64,000 nucleotides of DNA from JAIEPM01 sp964546815 (lineage in GTDB: Bacteria > Cyanobacteriota > Vampirovibrionia > Obscuribacterales > Obscuribacteraceae): positions 135,477 through 199,476 of the forward strand of contig CAZJLR010000004.1 in the NCBI GenBank assembly GCA_964546815.1, given 5' to 3'. Made by a program: the position numbers and the translations under genes. Position 1 is the first letter of the stretch. Each line of letters opens with the position of its first letter. Below, in pieces: positions 25,637 to 35,340 of this stretch. The notes below the pieces were generated by a model. That model did not search any database, was not told where the DNA came from, and saw only the letters and a program-made list of their open reading frames with translations.

Positions 25637-26566
25637 TCAAGACCTCCCTATGGCAATGAATACAGAAACCACCGCCATCACAACGGCATAAGCAATGAAT
25701 GCAGGTACTTTTGTCCACTGAAGTTTTACGTTTGTAGCTTCGATGATGGCAATCGATAAAATCATGGTCATCAATGCGACAAAACTGGCTAGAATTTGTA
25801 TCACAGGGCTGCTAACCCAAAGAGAAGGAATTGCATGGACGAAACATTCGCCGGCAAGACCGAGCAAAACGATAAGTTTCAGATTGTGCCCGTAGTCGAT
25901 TAGCATCAAGTTTCTGCCTGAATTTTCCAAAATCATGGCTTCATGAACCATGGTCAATTCCAGGTGAGTAGTTGGGTCGTCGACTGGCATGCGTGACAGC
26001 TCTACAATGCTCGACAAAAACAATCCGGTTCCGCAAATTAACCAGAGAGGGGTGTCATACCTCAAAGTCGGATTTGAAAACGAAAAAATCTGGCTCAGGT
26101 CTGTCGTGTGTCCAACGCAGGCCAGAGCAACGCAGCAAAGTACAATGGCCGGTTCTATCAGCACAGCAAGTGTGACTTCACGACTGGCACCAAATCCGGT
26201 GAATGCAGACCCGGTATCCAGCGCCGCCAAAACTGATATTAATCGCATAAAGGCCAGCAAATAAAGAATTAGGAACAAATCGGACCCGTGCACTGCCGGC
26301 TTAAGCGTTGTCCATGGGGCAAGGAAAGCAATGATCAACATAATTGCAAGCTGAATAGCAGGAGCACCGCGAAATATCCAGCTAGTCAAGAAACTTACGA
26401 CCTCACCTTTTGTCGAAAATTTCAAAAGGTCTATCAAAGGTTGAAAAATAGGTGCACCACGGCGGTTTTGCAGGCGAGCTTTAGTCTTTCTGATTACGCC
26501 GATAGCCAATTGAGGCATCAAAAATAAAAAGAGAACAAATAATGTCCACTGCACTGCATGCATCAT
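25637..26566 (-). CDS. HyfC-like (NuoH-related) membrane subunit
   Basis: 309 residues, about eight hydrophobic helices. The diagnostic loop of the HyfC/HycD/NuoH family is present: ELSRMPVDDPTTHLELTMVH, continuing with EAMILENSGRNLM, and an N-terminal RRGAPIFQPLIDLLKF segment matching the family's quinone/interface loop. This subunit links the peripheral NuoB/NuoD-like arm to the membrane arm. Starts within the stop of the HyfB-like gene (ATGA overlap). Confidence 0.88.
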   Translation of the reverse strand: MMHAVQWTLFVLFLFLMPQLAIGVIRKTKARLQNRRGAPIFQPLIDLLKFSTKGEVVSFLTSWIFRGAPAIQLAIMLIIAFLAPWTTLKPAVHGSDLFLILYLLAFMRLISVLAALDTGSAFTGFGASREVTLAVLIEPAIVLCCVALACVGHTTDLSQIFSFSNPTLRYDTPLWLICGTGLFLSSIVELSRMPVDDPTTHLELTMVHEAMILENSGRNLMLIDYGHNLKLIVLLGLAGECFVHAIPSLWVSSPVIQILASFVALMTMILSIAIIEATNVKLQWTKVPAFIAYAVVMAVVSVFIAIGRS

Positions 26567-28560
26567 ATTTCTGTCCCCAACCAGACCAACAATAGAATAG
26601 TCACAAACACATAAAGCAAGTGCACATGTATGCTGCCGGTTTGCAGAGTCACCATGGTTCTGTTAATTACAGACAATAAATTTATGGTGGGCTTATATAG
26701 GTATTGTTCAATTACAGGCACGAGGAATGTTTCAACTTGAATTGCTTCAGGAAAGTGCCGCCGGTCTTTACCTTCAATCGTGCTAACCACACGATATTGC
26801 AGCAAGAGCTTAAACAGAACAGCAATTGGTTGTGAAAAACTGGGTCCTGTTTCTTCGGCTCTGGCAGGCAAATCTCCATAACCGCAGTCCCATATTGAGT
26901 ACTCTCGCAAAGCAGGTTTTTCGCGATTCAAGAGACCCAAATAAATCAACGCGATTATAGCCAGCCCTGCAATGGCTACCGGCTTCACTGGTAAAAGCGG
27001 CAGGACTAACTCTGGCGCAGGGTTATGAAGAAAGCTGGCCAAAACCGGCGAAAACACAACACGAGAAAACTCGGACGGAAATAATCCCAGCGCAATACAA
27101 ATAACTGAAAACGCTATTTGAGGAATCAACATGCTGGTCTTAACTTCCCGCGCATTAGCCACAGATTCAGATCGCGAGCGACCCAAGAAAGAGATACCAA
27201 CAGCTTTTGAAAAACAAGCAATCGATAGTGCGCCTACCATCGAAAATATTCCGATGGCAGCAAAAGAAAGCACACGGTCTAACAGCGAATGCGATACAAA
27301 AGTCCACTGGAAGAAGCCCTGATAAAGCAGCCATTTGCTTGCAAAACCATTGAGCGGTGGCATTGCAGTAATTGCAAGAGTCGAAACGAAAAAGGCTACT
27401 AAGGTCCAAGGCATCTTCTTCGACAAACCACCTAGCACGGCAAGATCTGTCGTGCGGGCTGAAGTTTCGATGGCACCAGCATTCATAAACAATAATGTCT
27501 TGAAAATGCTGTGGTTTACGCAATGAAGCAAAACCGCAGACAGCGCAATTGCAGCAATATTTTCAAGCTTATTTGCATGAGCCAAAATAGTTAGCCCAAG
27601 TGCGGAAAAAATCAAGCCGACATTTTCGACTGAACTGTATGCAAGCAAGCGTTTCAAATCGCTCTGCACAACGGCAAACAAAATGCCTCTTAGCGCAGAG
27701 ATAATGCCCAGACCGAGCAGCGTATATGCCAGATATACATTACATGGTCCCGACAAGATCAGCAGTCGAATCAAGGCATAAATCACAACCTTGATTTTGA
27801 CGCCGCTCATCAATGCAGCAACAGGAGCAGGTGCTTCGGAGTAAACATATGGCATCCAGTCGTGGAAGGGGAACAATCCTGCCTTAATTGCCAATCCTAG
27901 AAAAACAAAAATGGAAGGCATCAACATTCCATGCAGATCGAGACGCCAATCAGTAAAGCTCCAACTGTTGGTAAGGTAGAAGAACCAGACAAAACCAGCA
28001 GTCAAAAATGCGGTTGCAACACGAGAAATACCAAGATATATCAAAGAAGCATGTCGTGCCTGCCTCTTTTGATGTTGTGACAGCACAAGCGCCGCGGCAC
28101 TCACCGACATAATTTCAAAAAACAAAAGGAATGTCATTGCATTTGCACTCAATACAACTTGAGACATCGCCGCAACGAAAGCATATATACACAACCAATA
28201 AAGGCCTGGTCGCATCCGACCTTTAATATGCTCCAAATAACCTGGAGAAAACACCGCAATAGCGCTGGTGCAAACTCCCAGCAAAGCCAAAAATATTGAA
28301 GACAAAGCATCAATACGATTTACCAGTGGGCAAAAAACAATCTCAAGCGGTTTAGCAATAACAAAGCTGAAATTATCAGGCCAAGCTAAGACCACACCGG
28401 AAAGCAGCGCAATGCTGCCAAGAAAGAGGAAAGCTGAATAGATTTTGTTTGAGACTTTGCCTCCGGAAACAAGTGCCGTTAAAGCACCTAACCCCCAGAT
28501 GATGTATGCAACAAGAAAAATCGTGAGCGGCATTGCGTGAGTGATTTCGTGACCTGGCAT
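26563..28560 (-). CDS. HyfB-like (NuoL-related) membrane subunit, first gene of Ehr operon
   Basis: 665 residues with about 15-16 hydrophobic helices and a C-terminal extension, as in HyfB/HycC. Conserved features: FLLFFEIMSVSAAALVLSQH (TM5 glutamate) and GLAIKAGLFPFHDWMPYVYS followed by EAPAPVAALMSG (TM7 lysine and His region). It is an ion-translocating antiporter-like subunit. As the first gene it sets the order B-C-E-F-G-(H/I); HyfA- and HyfD-like genes and maturation genes (hypA-F) are not present around it. Starts at ATG with no strong Shine-Dalgarno sequence. Confidence 0.88.
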   Translation of the reverse strand: MPGHEITHAMPLTIFLVAYIIWGLGALTALVSGGKVSNKIYSAFLFLGSIALLSGVVLAWPDNFSFVIAKPLEIVFCPLVNRIDALSSIFLALLGVCTSAIAVFSPGYLEHIKGRMRPGLYWLCIYAFVAAMSQVVLSANAMTFLLFFEIMSVSAAALVLSQHQKRQARHASLIYLGISRVATAFLTAGFVWFFYLTNSWSFTDWRLDLHGMLMPSIFVFLGLAIKAGLFPFHDWMPYVYSEAPAPVAALMSGVKIKVVIYALIRLLILSGPCNVYLAYTLLGLGIISALRGILFAVVQSDLKRLLAYSSVENVGLIFSALGLTILAHANKLENIAAIALSAVLLHCVNHSIFKTLLFMNAGAIETSARTTDLAVLGGLSKKMPWTLVAFFVSTLAITAMPPLNGFASKWLLYQGFFQWTFVSHSLLDRVLSFAAIGIFSMVGALSIACFSKAVGISFLGRSRSESVANAREVKTSMLIPQIAFSVICIALGLFPSEFSRVVFSPVLASFLHNPAPELVLPLLPVKPVAIAGLAIIALIYLGLLNREKPALREYSIWDCGYGDLPARAEETGPSFSQPIAVLFKLLLQYRVVSTIEGKDRRHFPEAIQVETFLVPVIEQYLYKPTINLLSVINRTMVTLQTGSIHVHLLYVFVTILLLVWLGTEI

Positions 28561-28964
28561 TATTTTTCTTGAAAAGGGGAAACTCTAGACAATAAGTGTA
28601 GAGGCTTGCTAGGCTAAATACAGCTTGGCAACTCAAAAAACGCGTTAGGCCATTCTTTCTGCCTCTCAAAATGAGCTTAGCAAGCAAATGTGACTACCAA
28701 GTGACGAGAGATAGCAATGCCTGCAAAATACAGACAAAATGTTACTCGCCAGCTTGATGAATTATAAGCCCAGTAGAGCTTTCAAGTCCAAGGTAGAGAG
28801 CACGAATAAAACTTGTCATTAGAGGCACAAATGAAACATTGAAGAGCAGCAGGTGCTTTGGCAAAATGCGCATATTTAATCTTCTCACTTTTCTTCTCTC
28901 ATTCAGAAATCGTCAATTGCGCCAAGAAGGGGTATATGGACCATATGGGTGGAGAACATTCGAC
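28561..28964. other. Intergenic region between divergent genes
   Basis: 404 bases between the Ehr operon (leftward) and a TPR protein gene (rightward). It should contain both promoters, but I could not pick convincing -35/-10 pairs by eye, and I see no strong inverted repeat or gene. The open frame that extends the TPR gene upstream to 28839 is considered non-coding. Confidence 0.5.
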
Positions 28965-30317
28965 ATGAAAACAAAGCTGAGCACGCTTTTTATCATTTCA
29001 GGATTATTTTCAGCATTTAGTTTTCCACTGCTTTGCCTCGCCGATGGTGCGGCAGGCATGAGTTATTACAAAAACGCAGCTGCAGAAGCTTTGCAAAAGC
29101 AAGACTTGGAATCAGCCGAAAAGCTCATGCTCAAGTTGCGAATGAAAACTCGACTAATGAAAACTGGCACTGCAGAAGCAGCAGATGCATTTGCCAGCCT
29201 CGCCGAGCTTTTTGCAGACAAAGGGCGCAGCGATGACATGAAGTTATGCATTAAAGAGGCAATTCGACTCCGCGAGCAAACAGATGGTCAGGGCAGCGCG
29301 GCTGTAATTGCACTGCAAAGTCGCCTGGCAAAACGATTGCACGAACAAAACAAAAATGCGGAAAGTAGAGACATTCTTGAAGAATGCATACGCCAGGGCA
29401 GAACTGCATCAGGACAATACAATCCCGCACTCGAATCAGTCTTTGCACAAATGGGCATCATGCACGGCGAACGTGGTGAATACAAGAAGGCAAAGGAATA
29501 CGGTTTACTTGCATATGACCTGTGCAAAAAGCGTCAAGACTATGAGACAAACAAAGATGCCCCGGAGTACCTACTAAGCCTTTCCTATTACTGCAACGGG
29601 CTGGCAGAATTTTCGCAGTCAGAACAGTATGCAAGAGAGTCGGCTCGCCTGGCGCAAAAAGTTTACGACCTCAAAGACTTACACCGCGCGATAGACATGA
29701 GCAATCTGGCTGTAATTTTAGAGGCACAAAAAAAGCAAGACGAAGCTCAAACTTTGATAAAGCAATTGTGGAAAGACTATGCTTCGCCCGCTGATGCAGA
29801 CATGGCCAGTGCCTGTTACACAGTTGGCTACAGGTTTATTCTGGATGGATATTACAAAGACGCAGAGCCATTTCTTGCAGCGGCAAGCAAAACATTTCTC
29901 AAAGTAAGAGGCAGCGACGACACACACACAATGGAAGCAATCTGCAACCTTGCACAAGCTCTTGGCTCGCGTAAAGACTTTGCCGGGGCGGAAAAGGCTC
30001 TGGCACAGATTTCTTTTGCAAAAACAGGCACAACGAAGTTTTCGGGAAATCCACTCTTTAACTGCAACCATGAATTTGCCCGTGTGCGCAAATACTTTTA
30101 TTCAAAAGGGCAATATCAACTCGCTCTAAAAGTGGGCATGAAGCAACTCGAGTTTCTCAACTCACCGATTGCATGCAAATCTTGCGCTCATCTTTGCTTA
30201 GCCGATTGCTACAAGGAATTGGCGCAAACTTCCATCGCTTTAGGCGATCAAAAAAATGCTGCCAAATATTCAAACTGCCTGGCTGAAATAAAAGGACCAG
30301 CACCTGTAATGAAATAA
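28965..30317 (+). CDS. Secreted TPR-repeat protein
   Basis: 450 residues from the ATG at 28965, which has GGAGAA upstream and starts a signal peptide (MKTKLSTLFIISGLFSAFSF). An upstream ATG at 28839 in frame would add 42 residues before the signal peptide and is rejected. The mature part consists of repeated helix pairs of TPR type, e.g. EALQKQDLESAEKLMLKLRM, AEFSQSEQYARESARLAQKV and LGSRKDFAGAEKALAQISF. Two cysteine clusters near the end (SPIACKSCAHLCLADC) could form disulfides. Probably a periplasmic or cell-surface scaffold; partner unknown. Ends four bases from the converging gene. Confidence 0.75.
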   Translation: MKTKLSTLFIISGLFSAFSFPLLCLADGAAGMSYYKNAAAEALQKQDLESAEKLMLKLRMKTRLMKTGTAEAADAFASLAELFADKGRSDDMKLCIKEAIRLREQTDGQGSAAVIALQSRLAKRLHEQNKNAESRDILEECIRQGRTASGQYNPALESVFAQMGIMHGERGEYKKAKEYGLLAYDLCKKRQDYETNKDAPEYLLSLSYYCNGLAEFSQSEQYARESARLAQKVYDLKDLHRAIDMSNLAVILEAQKKQDEAQTLIKQLWKDYASPADADMASACYTVGYRFILDGYYKDAEPFLAAASKTFLKVRGSDDTHTMEAICNLAQALGSRKDFAGAEKALAQISFAKTGTTKFSGNPLFNCNHEFARVRKYFYSKGQYQLALKVGMKQLEFLNSPIACKSCAHLCLADCYKELAQTSIALGDQKNAAKYSNCLAEIKGPAPVMK

Positions 30318-30321
30318 GTGG

Positions 30322-31542
30322 CTACAAATAGCCATTTCTCTTTAGCTGATACAGAATTTGCTTATGCATCTTTTTTGTATTGGCGGTTTGCAATCGCTTC
30401 AATTCAGCAAGCGCTTTATGTTTTTCGCCAAGCAAACATAAATCACCAACATAGCTAATTATGTAAAAATCACCAGGGTAAGACAGAGTCTTTTTCGATT
30501 CTTTGTATGCGGCTAATGAAGCCGCTGCATGCTTCCTGATTTCATCTGGATATTTCCGTGTCACATTAAGCAGTTTCTTCTTATTCTGAGACCATTGCCA
30601 GATTTGCAATGGACCAGCCCCCACCATGACAGCCTGCTCTTCTTCTGTCCAACAATCATGTTCGATTTGATAGTCTTCAATGACGAATTGAGTTTTTCCA
30701 TTTTTTCGTAAATCTGCAAGACGAGGGTAATTACCCGACCAGTAATGCGTGTACGAATCAAGCTTTTTTGTTTTTTTGTCGTAGAAATATATTTTGTCAA
30801 AACAGACTCGATGATCATTGTGCGGCTGATTAAGCGACGTATCTATGCGAAGGTCAACCTGCACATCTCCAGTGCCATTCATCGATGCAATGAAAGGACC
30901 AGAGAATTGCACCCCTTTAAATGGTGGCAAGCCGGCGAAAGTAAAATCGCGCTCTAAAGACCCCGAAAGCAATCTATCTTTGCCACGATGAATTTCAAAC
31001 TCCCAATCCTGGGTGCCGGTTTGAAGGCTATTCCATTTCAAAAGTGCACTTGTACTGCCAAACTTATTGGCGCGCGAATAAGCAATATCTACTGCGCTTG
31101 AGCTCGACACATCTGAGTCATGGCGGGGTGCACGTTTTTTAAATCGATTCTTTGCAGGGTCAAAATCGTAAACGTAATATCTTGTGTCTGCGTCCCTGGG
31201 TAAGGAAACGTTCACAAGAACCATCTTCTTACCGTTTTCATTCTCCACAAGAAAGGGACCATTCATACCTCTCATAGGACCGAGAAACTCAGTTTGCACC
31301 TTTTTAGAATCAACATACAGTTCCAGCTTACCTTTGGTGGTATCCAGCACCTGGCCATCAAACATATTTGAGTCAACTGTCAATTTGGCTTTCAAATTTC
31401 CCTTAGACGCCGTCGAATTAGTCTTCATCCGTGGATTTAGCCAATTAGTCTCATAGCCGTCGACAGGATAATAAGCCTGGGCCGCCGGCAGCGTCATGCA
31501 GCCAAACAGAAGCAAGCTGAGCACTAAAACGTTTCTGGTCAT
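30322..31542 (-). CDS. Secreted hypothetical protein, 406 aa
   Basis: Start at the ATG at 31542, which begins a signal peptide (MTRNVLVLSLLLFGCMTLPAAQA); a GTG at 31575 would add 11 residues. The mature part looks beta-rich in its first 300 residues (alternating hydrophobic and polar strands such as GKLELYVDSKKVQTEFLGP and VQVDLRIDTSLNQPH), and has a helical C-terminus of about 100 residues (RKHAAASLAAYKESKK, CLLGEKHKALAELKRLQ). A region with VCFDKIYFYDKKTKK and FVIEDYQIEHDCW resembles secreted proteins that report on a stored value, but no family is recognised. Extracytoplasmic by its signal peptide. Confidence 0.65.
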   Translation of the reverse strand: MTRNVLVLSLLLFGCMTLPAAQAYYPVDGYETNWLNPRMKTNSTASKGNLKAKLTVDSNMFDGQVLDTTKGKLELYVDSKKVQTEFLGPMRGMNGPFLVENENGKKMVLVNVSLPRDADTRYYVYDFDPAKNRFKKRAPRHDSDVSSSSAVDIAYSRANKFGSTSALLKWNSLQTGTQDWEFEIHRGKDRLLSGSLERDFTFAGLPPFKGVQFSGPFIASMNGTGDVQVDLRIDTSLNQPHNDHRVCFDKIYFYDKKTKKLDSYTHYWSGNYPRLADLRKNGKTQFVIEDYQIEHDCWTEEEQAVMVGAGPLQIWQWSQNKKKLLNVTRKYPDEIRKHAAASLAAYKESKKTLSYPGDFYIISYVGDLCLLGEKHKALAELKRLQTANTKKMHKQILYQLKRNGYL

Positions 31543-31785
31543 ATGTAAATCCCGATATAAAGCAAAGCTCTCCACTACTATAGACGCTTAGTACTCAATA
31601 AATAGGCGCGTTTTTTCAAGCTAGCATTTAGAAAGCCGCGCCATGGGGCTTTGCTCTGATAATTCAACGTGACTGACTCATTCTGAGTTAATATATGTAC
31701 GCAAGTACCGAAGCGCGTTGAAACGTAGTTGAACAAAAATACAAGCAGCAAGTCAAAACAACTCGAATGTGGAGCACTCCCCTAG

Positions 31786-33405
31786 ATGCAAATCCACATC
31801 GGCATTATTGATTACGCCATTGTCTTAATCTACTTTGTATTTGTCATCGCTATCGGCTTCGTGCTGAAAAAGAAGATGTTGAGTAGCGAAGATTTCTTCT
31901 TGGCAGGACACAAAATTCCAAGCTGGGTTACGGGCATCGCGTTGATGTCGGCAAATTTAGGTGCACTTGAAGTGATGGGCATGGCTGCCAACGGTGCGCA
32001 ATACGGCATCATGACAGCCCATTTTTTCTGGGTTGGCGGCATACCGGCAATGATTTTCCTTGCACTTTTTATGATGCCATTCTATTACGGTTCAAAAGTT
32101 CGCAGTGTGCCTGAGTATTTAAAGCTGCGCTTTAACGAGCCCACAAGAGCTTTGAACGCGGTGTCTTTTTCAATAATGACAGTACTTATGTCGGGCATTA
32201 ATTTGTATGCCATGGCACTGGTATTCAAACTATTGCTCAACTGGGATATGAACGCATCTATCCTTGTCGCAGCAGCTGTAGTGCTTGTGTACACGATGCT
32301 GGGCGGACTGGCGTCATCCATTTACAATGAAGTGCTGCAGTTCTTCCTAATCGTGTTTGGACTGGTGCCAATTTCAATTTTAGGAATGATCAAATTCAAT
32401 GGCTTTGCCGGGCTGAGCAAAGTCATGCCAAACCCAGGTTTCATGCACCTCTGGGCCGATACCGGCAGTGCGGCAAATCCAATGGGAGTTGACTGGCTCG
32501 GTCTCATTTCAGGATTAGGATTTGTACTTTCGTTTGGTTATTGGTGCACCGACTTTCTGGTTATTCAAAGAGCGCTGGCTGCGGAAAGCTTGCCCGCAGC
32601 GCAAAGAACACCGTTGATCGCGGCTTTTCCGCAGGCTTTATTTCCGTTTGTCACAGTGCTGCCTGGCCTATTAGCAGTCGTAATGATCAAGGGCATTGGC
32701 TCTCCCACAGATGATGCATTGTCATACAACATGGCGATGCCTCTATTGCTAGCGAAGCTCTATCCAAGCGGAATGTTAGGCGTCGGTCTAACGGCAATGC
32801 TTGCAAGTTTTATGTCCGGCATGGCAGGTAATGTCACAGCATTCAACACTGTTTGGACATATGATCTGTATCAAAGCTACATTGCCAAAGACAAAAGCGA
32901 CCAGCACTATTTGTGGATGGGAAGGGTTGCCACAGCCGGCGGTATTATCATCAGCATTGGAACTGCTTATCTTGTGATGAGATTTCGCAGCATAATGGAC
33001 TACATGCAGTTGATATTTTCGTTTTTCAATGCGCCACTTTTTGCTACATTTTTGCTTGGTATGTTTTGGAAGCGCACATCGCCATGGGGCGCTTTCTGGG
33101 GGCTGCTTCTCGGCATTGTCGGAGCGGTTGTGCATTACGTTTTTACAATCAATCATACGATCAGCTACAACTCTGAAATGGCCGGCAATTTCTGGAGAGC
33201 AACTATTGCATGGTGCATTTGTTTTGTTGCAACCATCTCCATAACGATGTTTACCGCAGCAAAGCCAGAAAAAGATTTATGGGGACTATGCTGGGGGCTT
33301 ACAGACCCTGTGCCAGCGGCAAAACTTAGCTGGCATAAGCGTCCCGAAATTTTGGCTGTTATAGTCTCAATCTTGACGATAGTTTTGAACTTAGCTTTCT
33401 GGTAA
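31786..33405 (+). CDS. Sodium:solute symporter (SSS family, sugar-type)
   Basis: 539 residues with about 13-14 transmembrane helices. Family signs are SSEDFFLAGHKIPSWVTGIA near the N-terminus (the usual S/A-DYFLAGR region), the following SANLGALEVMGMAANG, and GLGFVLSFGYWCTDFLVIQR, which corresponds to the SSS signature seen in sugar (vSGLT/SGLT-like) transporters. It would use a sodium gradient to import a sugar or similar solute. A small two-helix membrane protein gene follows after six bases. Sugar-phosphate isomerase and ROK kinase genes, read in the opposite direction, lie next to it, which suggests a sugar or amino-sugar substrate. Confidence 0.88.
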   Translation: MQIHIGIIDYAIVLIYFVFVIAIGFVLKKKMLSSEDFFLAGHKIPSWVTGIALMSANLGALEVMGMAANGAQYGIMTAHFFWVGGIPAMIFLALFMMPFYYGSKVRSVPEYLKLRFNEPTRALNAVSFSIMTVLMSGINLYAMALVFKLLLNWDMNASILVAAAVVLVYTMLGGLASSIYNEVLQFFLIVFGLVPISILGMIKFNGFAGLSKVMPNPGFMHLWADTGSAANPMGVDWLGLISGLGFVLSFGYWCTDFLVIQRALAAESLPAAQRTPLIAAFPQALFPFVTVLPGLLAVVMIKGIGSPTDDALSYNMAMPLLLAKLYPSGMLGVGLTAMLASFMSGMAGNVTAFNTVWTYDLYQSYIAKDKSDQHYLWMGRVATAGGIIISIGTAYLVMRFRSIMDYMQLIFSFFNAPLFATFLLGMFWKRTSPWGAFWGLLLGIVGAVVHYVFTINHTISYNSEMAGNFWRATIAWCICFVATISITMFTAAKPEKDLWGLCWGLTDPVPAAKLSWHKRPEILAVIVSILTIVLNLAFW

Positions 33406-33411
33406 TAAACA

Positions 33412-33669
33412 ATGCTCGATATTTGCAAACCAATCGGCTACTTGTTTTTGATCATCGGGTCTATCCTGATTATCTACGCCCTTGTAGACCCGCAAATAAG
33501 CACGTTAGAAATAGTGGGAGACGTGCCAAAGTCAATTACCTTTAACTTGAACCTTCCATGCGGCATATCTATGCTGCTGTTTTCTATGTTGATGCTCTGG
33601 CTTGCCTATGGAAACAAGACCGCGCCCGGCACAAATGATCAAAGCAACTCTATATCAGAGAATAAATGA
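33412..33669 (+). CDS. Small membrane protein following the symporter, 85 aa
   Basis: Starts at the ATG six bases after the symporter stop, so the two are translated from one mRNA. Two hydrophobic helices (YLFLIIGSILIIYALV and GISMLLFSMLMLWLAYG) flank a short beta-like loop; the tail is polar and Asn/Ser-rich. It may be an accessory or assembly factor for the symporter, inferred from position only. Its last 31 bases overlap the converging isomerase gene. Confidence 0.65.
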   Translation: MLDICKPIGYLFLIIGSILIIYALVDPQISTLEIVGDVPKSITFNLNLPCGISMLLFSMLMLWLAYGNKTAPGTNDQSNSISENK

Positions 33670-34349
33670 ACATTTGGATGAAGCCATAAAAATGACGCAG
33701 GAAATTCGGTGTCCATCTTTTTGTCCAGCAATCGTTTTAACTGCCCCCTTTTGTGCTCGCCGCTCACGAGCAATATAATCATTTTTGATTGGAGCAAATT
33801 TGCCATTCCTAAAGTGTAACCAAAGCTTGGCTTACTTTCGGCCGATTGGATCATCGGGTGCTGCTGTGTCTGGTCTGTGAGTTTGGCCACATGAATGCCA
33901 GGTTGCAGATATGAGGCAGGTTCGTTAAAACCCAAATGCCCGTTAATTCCGAGCCCTAGAACAGAAAGGTCAATGGGACCTTTTTCCTGCAAAGCAGCCT
34001 CGACACGATCACATTCAGCAGTCTTATCGGGCGCATCTGCTTTAAATGCAATATAGTTTTCTGTTTTAATTTTCAATGGCTTCAATAGAAATTTTTGAAT
34101 GTAGAACTCACAACTAGCCGGGTGATCATCTGGCAATGAGCCCCACTCATCGAGTTTAACTATTCGAGCTTGTTGAAATGGATTGCGCTGCTCATCAACA
34201 GAATCTGCAAGCAACTCATAGCACCTTGTTGGAGTAGAACCTGTAGCTATACAAATCAAAGACTCTGGGTTTTCTTTTACTGTGGCTATAATTCGCAGAG
34301 CTGCGGCTTTGCTTAGTGATTCATGGTCTCTAAAATGATGTTGTTGCAC
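33639..34349 (-). CDS. Galactosamine/glucosamine-6-phosphate isomerase (deaminase) family
   Basis: 236 residues from a GTG at 34349 (V-Q-Q-H-H-F), chosen because AGGAAA lies seven bases upstream and it starts ten bases after the ROK gene stop; the frame is open further but overlaps that gene. Motifs: IATGSTPTRCYELLA (phosphate loop), VKLDEWGS with the catalytic Asp67 and GLGINGHLGFNEPAS with His138. The run TQQHPM and GYTLGMANLL favour the galactosamine (AgaI-like) branch over NagB. Reaction: amino-sugar 6-phosphate to ketose 6-phosphate plus ammonia. Forms a two-gene operon with the ROK kinase. Confidence 0.85.
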   Translation of the reverse strand: MQQHHFRDHESLSKAAALRIIATVKENPESLICIATGSTPTRCYELLADSVDEQRNPFQQARIVKLDEWGSLPDDHPASCEFYIQKFLLKPLKIKTENYIAFKADAPDKTAECDRVEAALQEKGPIDLSVLGLGINGHLGFNEPASYLQPGIHVAKLTDQTQQHPMIQSAESKPSFGYTLGMANLLQSKMIILLVSGEHKRGQLKRLLDKKMDTEFPASFLWLHPNVHLFSDIELL

Positions 34350-34359
34350 GCTATGTTTC

Positions 34360-35265
34360 CTATTTGCTTTCCATGATCGCATTTCGGGCCGCGCCCAGAG
34401 CGCCGGCCCATTCACCCAGTGACGCTGGAATTATTTTTACGGACTCACCACTTGGACGCCATTCGATTTTATCAAGATATTCTTCGAGTGGTTTAAATAA
34501 CGCATCTCCTGCTTTAGCTATGCCTCCTCCAATCAAGACTATTTCAGGATCAACTACATTTATCAACGAGGCTACGCCGCAAGCAAGTTGATACACAGAT
34601 CTACGCCAAACTTTCAAGGCAAATTCATCTCCGCCATTCGCAGCTTCAACAAGCTCTTTTGTTGAACTAAATTTGGAGTCGCAGCGCTGCTTGACCGTAC
34701 ATTCACCAATCGAATTTTCAAGACTGCCAGGCATACCAGAAACGTCGCAGGGCAAATCAACATTCAGCGAAATATGTCCAAGGTTTCCAGCCCTTCCGAT
34801 GTGACCCTTCAAAAGTTTCCCATCAGCATAAATAGCGCCACCAACACCGGTTCCTAAAGTAAGCATAATCACGTTCTGGCAGCCGGCAGCAGAGCCTATC
34901 CAAACTTCGCCAAGTAAAGCAGCTTTGGCATCATCTAATACATAAACATTTTCGCCAAGATAGCTAGACCAATCAAATCCTTCAAGTCCAAACAAACGAC
35001 CGGGCATAAAAGCAATTCTTTTGCCATCATCGGATGCTAAGCCAGGTGCACACAATCCTAAAACGGAAGGTACAGACTCAAGCTCTGATTTCAGCGTCGC
35101 GATCAAATTCTTTATTTCAGTGGCCCACAATGGAGTCTTAGAAGATGAGCCGTTGGGCTCGTCCTTTGTTTCAGCAGTACATTTATGAAGTATCTCCCCC
35201 GAGTCTGCCACCGCGACAGCCTTAATGTTAGTACCACCAAGGTCAACTCCAATTGCATACTTCAT
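34360..35265 (-). CDS. ROK-family sugar kinase with altered zinc site
   Basis: 301 residues from the ATG at 35265 (MKYAIGVDLGGTNIKAV). The ATP phosphate-binding loop DLGGTN, the catalytic loop VYVLDDAKAALLGE with Asp, TLGTGVGGAIYADGKLL, GNLGHIS and EIVLIGGGIAKAGD are all as expected for ROK kinases. The usual CxCGxxGCxE zinc motif is replaced by PCDVSGMPGSLEN, keeping only the first cysteine and the final Glu, so a structural zinc is doubtful. It should phosphorylate a hexose or N-acetylated hexosamine. With the neighbouring isomerase and symporter it points to amino-sugar or galactose-type sugar use. Confidence 0.85.
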   Translation of the reverse strand: MKYAIGVDLGGTNIKAVAVADSGEILHKCTAETKDEPNGSSSKTPLWATEIKNLIATLKSELESVPSVLGLCAPGLASDDGKRIAFMPGRLFGLEGFDWSSYLGENVYVLDDAKAALLGEVWIGSAAGCQNVIMLTLGTGVGGAIYADGKLLKGHIGRAGNLGHISLNVDLPCDVSGMPGSLENSIGECTVKQRCDSKFSSTKELVEAANGGDEFALKVWRRSVYQLACGVASLINVVDPEIVLIGGGIAKAGDALFKPLEEYLDKIEWRPSGESVKIIPASLGEWAGALGAARNAIMESK

Positions 35266-35294
35266 CTGAAAAACCAAGCCCCAGCGTTGTCAGG

Positions 35295-35340
35295 CGAATC
35301 AAGCAGTCCGCCCACGATGAATATTGTAGCGGGCGATTCG
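35295..35340. promoter_or_regulatory. Bulged inverted repeat upstream of the ROK-isomerase operon
   Basis: CGAAT (35295-35299) and CGCCC (35309-35313) pair with the contiguous GGGCGATTCG (35331-35340), giving a ten-pair stem with a nine-base bulge. It lies about 30 bases before the ROK start on the minus strand and has no T-run, so a regulatory site or leader structure is more likely than a terminator. No recognised operator. Confidence 0.35.

Noticed and set aside
22076..28560. Functional hydrogenase-4 / formate hydrogenlyase
   Set aside because: All NiFe-ligating cysteines are missing from the large subunit and no formate dehydrogenase or maturation gene is nearby.
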